Source: Rhizoclosmatium globosum (Eukaryota > Chytridiomycota > Chytridiomycetes > Chytridiales > Chytriomycetaceae). From it: a stretch of 36,525 nucleotides of DNA. The number at the start of each line of letters is the position of its first letter. Within the stretch, counting starts at the first letter, position 1. Positions 31,592 to 36,525 of the stretch are shown piece by piece. Both the position numbers and the translations under genes were made by a program. The stretch is taken from NCBI GenBank assembly GCA_002104985.1, contig MCGO01000304.1, positions 1 to 36,525 of the forward strand, written 5' to 3'. The notes below the pieces were generated by a model that was not told the origin of the DNA, searched no databases, and saw only the letters and a program-made list of their open reading frames with translations.

Positions 31592-34500
31592 ATGCCACCA
31601 CCACCCAAGGCCGATCTTCTCGACGACCTGGATCCGCTCTCGCCACGTCAACAAGCGCAGCAATTGAACAACTCGGCGGCAGTTGGTTTGTGCCGCCTTT
31701 CACTTGATACTCACTTACTCACTCGTTCAATCGCAACCAGACTCGTTCGGCCTTCCCCTCTCAAACGAAGAAACAACCGTCTACGCGCAACTATTCAAGG
31801 CCGCTGATGTCTCGGGCACTGGCTCAATCTCCGCAAATGACGCCGTGGCCTTCCTTACAAAGAGTCGACTTCCGCAGAATGTGTTGGGAGAGGTGTGTTG
31901 TGTAATTGGTATCCACTCCTGTCTTCTGACTACGCACTCCCTCATAGATCTGGATTCTGTCGGACTCAGAACAAAAGGGTTTCTTGACCCAGGCTTCCTT
32001 CTATCGATGCCTCAAGTTGATTGCTCTTTGTCAGAGTGGAAAACCAGTGTCCCTGCAGTTCATTGGTTCTCGTACGTAACGCTACAATACTATCGATTTC
32101 TTATCAATCTGTTCGTTTTTCTATTCTTGTAGAGACTCCCTTGCCTGTCTTTGAAGGCGTGTCGGTTTCAACCACCTCCACCTCCACCCCTGCACCCCAA
32201 AAACTTGTTCCTCAGCTCACTGGATCTCAAACACCTTCAATGTCTCAACAACAATCATCTTCGGGATTTCAATTGTCGAATGAAGAGAGGGATCGTTTTG
32301 TGGCTGCCTTCAATGCCTGCTCACCAGCCAACAACCTCGTTACTGGTACTTACTCACCGAGTTTAACATCAAATCGCTTAATTCAGTTCTCAATAGGCGC
32401 ATCTGCTAAAGAATTATTTCTCAAATCTGGACTTCCTGTCGATGTTTTGAGTCGAATTTGGTAATGGTTTCTCGGCGCCGCTCTCACATTATTGACTCAT
32501 TCTGAAGGTCTCTGGTCGATCCGCAAGGAGCGAACCAACTAAATCTTGCCCAATTCATGCTCGCTATGTTGATCATAACTCAAATGAAGTCTGGTTCTCT
32601 TCAAACCGTCCCACCAAGTATTCCTCCAGCCCTCTTGACTTCCATCGCTTCAGCAGCCCAATCAGTTCTTGCACAAATTCCTGCTTCCTCTCCAACCGCA
32701 GCACCTATTCCTGGCTCGGTCTCAACTGTTCCAGCAACACCAGCCCCAATCTCTGCGGCGTTAGCGTCACCTATCCGTGCAGCTCCAGCTCCAGCAAATG
32801 TAGCCCCTCCGCCATCATTTGATAAACGGAGATCAGTTGCGATGAGAATTCCCACTCAAGCCTCGTTTGGGAGTATTCCGGGCGTTCCTCCCTCCAACAA
32901 TGAGCCTTGGGCGATCCAATCTGAAGAAAAGGCACTCTCTGATTCTCATTTTGAGACTCTTGATGTCGGGAAGAAGGGATATGTGACTGGTTTGTTGATT
33001 CAATATGACTTTGTCATAAAACTCATTATGAACAGGGCAGGAGAGTTATGAATTCTTTTTGAAATCACAGTTGAATCAAACAGTCCTGGCTCAGATTTGG
33101 TACGATTCTCAACATGGTCTTCACCGAACGCATTAACTCATTCGTCGATATATCAGGGACCTTGCCAACGTTTCAAAATCGATTGGGCTCTCCAAAGATG
33201 AATTTAGTGTTGCTATGTATTTGATTAAGCAGGCTATGGCTGGACAGCCTTTACCTGAAACTTTGCCTTCAAACTTGGTTCCACCCACACTTCGGCCAGG
33301 ATTCACTCAACCTCCTACCTCTCCTAGTGCGGCTGCGCCTATTCCTACCTCAGCTCCAACACAGTCCGCTCAACAGGACCTGATGGGACTTGGTGACATC
33401 ACTTTTGAAAAGGCAGCACCCTTACCTCCTTTCGCGGCTCCTCAGCCACAAACTTGTGAGTAGATTAAATTAGTATGTAATCATCAATTAATGCTATGAA
33501 ATAAGTCGATTCTCGTCGCTTCAGTGCTTTCACAGGAACTGGCAGTCTTGGTCGCGGTCTAGGAGGCAGTATTCCCTCTCTGAATGATGACCGTAGTGCC
33601 GACATATCAGCAGCCCGTGCTCAGCTCACCGAACTTCAGCAAAAGCGTGATATGCTCCTTCCTGCCCAAGAAGAGCTTCGGGCAAAGAGAGCAGCCAACG
33701 AAATTGAGCTTCAAAAAGTGCTCCTTCAAAAGCAAGAGCTTACTCTGGAACTCACTCAACAAAGCGCAACATTTGAAGCTGAGACAGCGATTCATATGGA
33801 GAATTTGGGACTTTTGCAACATGAACAGCAGTTGCTCCAATTAGCTCAAATGGAGGTGGAGCAGGCGAAGCAAATTGTGGCTGCCAAATTAGAGGAAAAG
33901 AACCAAGTCATTGCAGCGATTGAAGCTGTTAAAGCTGAAGTTGCTGATTGTCAAAAGTCGTTGGCGGAAATGCACACGACAGTGACTCAATACCAAGAGG
34001 AAATCAACGTTATGCGACCAAAGTTTGTTGAAGTTCATGCGGATTTGAAGAAGCAGCTGAATCAAGTCGAAATCAACAAACAGTTATTGATTAGCGTGAC
34101 GGAGGAGTACAAACAGCTCAAGGCTGATTTAGCCAGAGAGGAGGCACAGCTTGATGAAGAGAAAAAGCGACTACAAGCTTTGTCTAGTCAGGTCGCTGTG
34201 CAATCTGCCATCAATGACAAGGAGAAGGCGAAAGCGCAAATGATTTTTGTGAGCTTGAATGAAACCAAGGGTCTGAGCAGCTCACAAGCTCAAAGTTGAG
34301 CAGTTTGCAAGAGGAAGCAGCACGCGGATATGATGTTCCACAACCGAATGTATCCGCTGGTACAAAGTCACCTGCTTTGGGCTCATCAAGACCAAAGCCA
34401 CCTCCACCACCATCTTCAAGACTGACGTATGGCTCCGGAGATCTTTTGGAGAAGAGAAGGTCCATCACAAGTTCTGTCGAAGCGTTAAGCGCTGGGCCAT

Positions 34501-35858
34501 CACCTGTAGCTCTTCCGGCAACGATTCAACCTATCTCGGCTACTGTTGTTCCCGATGTTGCAGCTGTTGGACCTCCACCTCCAATGCCACCCATGTTCAC
34601 AAAGCCAAAAGCAGGAAGCTCGTTGACAGATGTCAATCCTGACACTCAAAATACTAGCTCGGCACCAGTCAGTACCTTCGCGTTTGATGCTGACTTTGAG
34701 AGCGCTTTTGCCGCCGTTCCCTTAGGTCCCTCATCAAACAACGCCGCTGCATTTGATGACGCGTTTGCAGTCCCAGCCGCTTCAAATTCCAACGCTGCGA
34801 AAGCCTTTGACGATGCCTTTTCTATTCCAGCACCAAAAAGTGATGCTAATGCCGACGCTTTCGCTGTTCCATCTACTTCATCGCCAAAGAGTGCAGAGGT
34901 TAATACTGCTGCATTCTCACTTCCACCTCCACCATCATTGAACGACGGCTTTGACAAAATGAAACGAGGAAGTGTGGCTGGAACATCAATCGCAGACTCA
35001 ACTCGATCTGGTGGTCGAAAGCGAATGACAAAGTTGAAGTCCATTGATGCAGATTCAGAGTTTGAGAACGCGTTTGGAGGAGCACCTGTTGCTGCTGTGA
35101 CGTCGACTGTGTCAGGCACTTCACCAGATATTCCCGTTCCTGACGCTTCAAAAGATGGATTTAATTTCGACGCGGCGTTTGCGGCGCCAAGGTCTGCGTT
35201 TGAAGCTTTGGCGGCTCAGGCTGCGAAAGAGCCTTCCACAGACGCTTTTGCTGCGTTAGATGATGCTTTCAGTGCTGCCGCTGCTGCTCCTGTTGCAGGC
35301 GCTTCATCCTCAGAGGCTGCCAAGAGTGGATTTGATGCCTTTGATATTGCGTTTGATTTACCTTCTGCTGCACCAGCCACGAGTGTAGCCCCCGTTACTG
35401 CCAATAGTATGTTGATGATTTGGAGGCTGTATTTGGATCAAGTCCTTCAAAAGTGGAAGCAACTGCAACACCAGCTGTCTTGAATGCTGAATTCAATGCT
35501 GCATTTGCTCCAACTACAACAACTTCTGCTGATGCTCCTACAGTCTCAGTTGCAGATTCTCAACCTGTTGACTCAGGGAACACACCCCAAGCAAATGAGT
35601 CTAACACAACAACTGAGGCTGTTGCTGACACCCACTAATATCAGAACTGAGTTAGAGAAAGAGGCAACTTCCACTGATAGTGTATTACCAGAAATCAAAG
35701 AACTCATGAACCTTGGATTCCCAAAAGGTTTGTGTCCAGATTCTCTTATTATCTTTTTGCTAACTTGTTGTTTCAGAGAAGTGCATTGCTGCTTGGAAAT
35801 GTATGATATGGATGTGGCTAAGGCATCCAACTACCTGTTGGATCATGGTGCTGACTGA
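31592..35858 (+). CDS. EDE1: EDE1-like early endocytic scaffold: three EH domains, coiled coil, UBA
   Basis: Ede1/Eps15-type proteins start clathrin-coated pits, bind NPF adaptors through EH domains and bind ubiquitin through UBA. EH1 (about residues 36-123) has LPLSNEETTVYAQLFKAADV and VLGE joined to IWILSDSEQKG. EH2 begins LSNEERDRFVAAF and ends VLSRIWSLVDPQG. EH3 has ALSDSHFETLDVGKKGYVTG and TVLAQIWDLAN. A long coiled coil follows (33600-34250), then DAF/FDDAF repeats and a C-terminal UBA (IKELMNLGFPKEK...YDMDVAKASNYLLDHG). Introns are 31686-31740, 31893-31947, 32072-32132, 32346-32396, 32461-32507, 32990-33035, 33100-33156, about 33456-33524, 34249-34280 or 34249-34295, about 35600-35645 and about 35728-35776. 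The frame needs one more base near 33455, 35412 and 35793, each next to a short T run. Confidence 0.88.
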
Positions 35859-36018
35859 GGGCACCCCCAATTTCTTGTATTTTGACTCTTCTTTCATTTG
35901 CCATCTATATAACACAATAAACAACTTGTTTGCGATAAATATATAATATATTGGAAAGGATGGTTGGGCACTCCAAAAGATAAACAAAGAAAAAGACTTA
36001 TAAAACAGCTAACTATAG

Positions 36019-36525
36019 TCACAAAGAGATAGAGAGGAAGACAGCGTTTTTACAATCTTCAATCAACAGTGATAACTGGCTCTGCAGTTGATGTGGTGGT
36101 TGTGCAAGTCTCAGTCTGACAACAAAGTGTCCTCCCTTGTGTCCATTTGCACGCTTAGTGGTAGGTGATGGCGCAACAACAACTGGTGGAACAATAACAG
36201 TTGGGCTGGCAACGGCCTCTTGGGTTGTAGTTTGTCCAACAACAACAGCACAAATTTGGTGGAATTCAGGCAAGTCTCCAGTAACAAAGGCAACAGTGTC
36301 AGCCAAGTCACTTGGTGGACAAGAAGTCATGACACAAGTAGACAAGACAATTGGGTTGTCAATCTCAGAACAAAGTTGAATGACAGTGGCTTCAGTGAAG
36401 GTGATCAAGTTACTGCTGACACACTGTTGAGCACAAAGAGGAGCTTCCTTGAGAAGACGGATAGCCCTCTTGATAGCATATGGTCTAGTCAATCCCTGGG
36501 TGGTAACAGCTGGGGATGGAGCAGC
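36019..36525 (-). CDS. CFEM-type cysteine-rich extracellular protein, 5' part beyond the window
   Basis: The minus frame is open from the right edge, so the signal peptide lies outside. A spaced-cysteine domain, ALRLLKEAPLCAQQCV-like, with LCSEIDNPIVLSTCV, TSCPPSDLADTVAFV and FHQIC, has the C-x3-C ... C ... C ... C-x3-5-C ... L arrangement of fungal CFEM domains (surface, adhesion or haem roles). A Pro/Thr/Val-rich linker follows. The tail reads HFVVRLRLAQ in the open frame to 36019. With one more G near 36133 it would instead read TLCCQTETCTTTTSTAEPVI and stop at 36059, which looks more natural. It is convergent with the EDE1-like gene. Confidence 0.6.
   Translation of the reverse strand, partial: AAPSPAVTTQGLTRPYAIKRAIRLLKEAPLCAQQCVSSNLITFTEATVIQLCSEIDNPIVLSTCVMTSCPPSDLADTVAFVTGDLPEFHQICAVVVGQTTTQEAVASPTVIVPPVVVAPSPTTKRANGHKGGHFVVRLRLAQPPHQLQSQLSLLIEDCKNAVFLSISL

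Overview
The window reads as nuclear DNA from an early-diverging, probably chytrid-like fungus. The evidence is a set of fungal genes interrupted by many short GT-AG introns of about 44-62 nt: a Skt5/Chs4-type chitin synthase regulator with a CaaX tail, an EDE1-like endocytic scaffold, homoisocitrate dehydrogenase of the alpha-aminoadipate lysine pathway, a membrane-bound class 2 dihydroorotate dehydrogenase, and a CFEM-type cysteine-rich protein. A class C (GABA-B-like) seven-helix receptor, a family expanded in basal fungi but absent from yeasts, points the same way. Species cannot be told from the sequence alone.

The window falls into two compartments. Roughly 0.7-2.2 kb and 4.7-17.5 kb are gene-poor and repeat-rich. 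They hold degenerate coding remnants, a 25-G and a 40-C homopolymer, a GGTCA-type tandem repeat, two 5S-rRNA-like sequences in opposite orientation that share their upstream flank, several small fold-back sequences, and one intact and one decayed copy of a DD34E (Tc1/IS630-type) transposase. The intact transposase (14003-15058) is convergent, with an 18-bp gap, to an uncharacterised coiled-coil protein gene (15077-16050). A palindromic double poly(A) signal lies in that gap. Between these repeats sits the frame-broken SKT5-like gene (2.2-4.7 kb).

From 17.6 to 36.5 kb the DNA is mostly compact and gene-dense: a class C GPCR with a PMP/beta-helix-like ectodomain (minus), a GTPBP1/2-type translational GTPase (minus), DHODH (plus, divergent from the GTPase), an orphan seven-helix protein (minus), LYS12 (minus), a C78/ZUFSP-type cysteine peptidase (minus), an EDE1-like EH/UBA scaffold (plus, divergent from the peptidase over about 170 bp) and the 3' part of a CFEM protein (minus). 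The exception is a gene-poor gap at 20.8-22.7 kb. The genes are not one pathway. They cover pyrimidine and lysine synthesis, ubiquitin handling and endocytosis, signalling and cell wall.

A recurrent technical or biological signal is single-base frame breaks, mostly in short homopolymers, in six genes (SKT5, the 15-kb partner gene, DHODH, the orphan 7TM, EDE1, CFEM). Four other multi-exon genes read cleanly through all exons. Assembly indels explain most of this best, but SKT5 carries enough breaks that real decay is possible.
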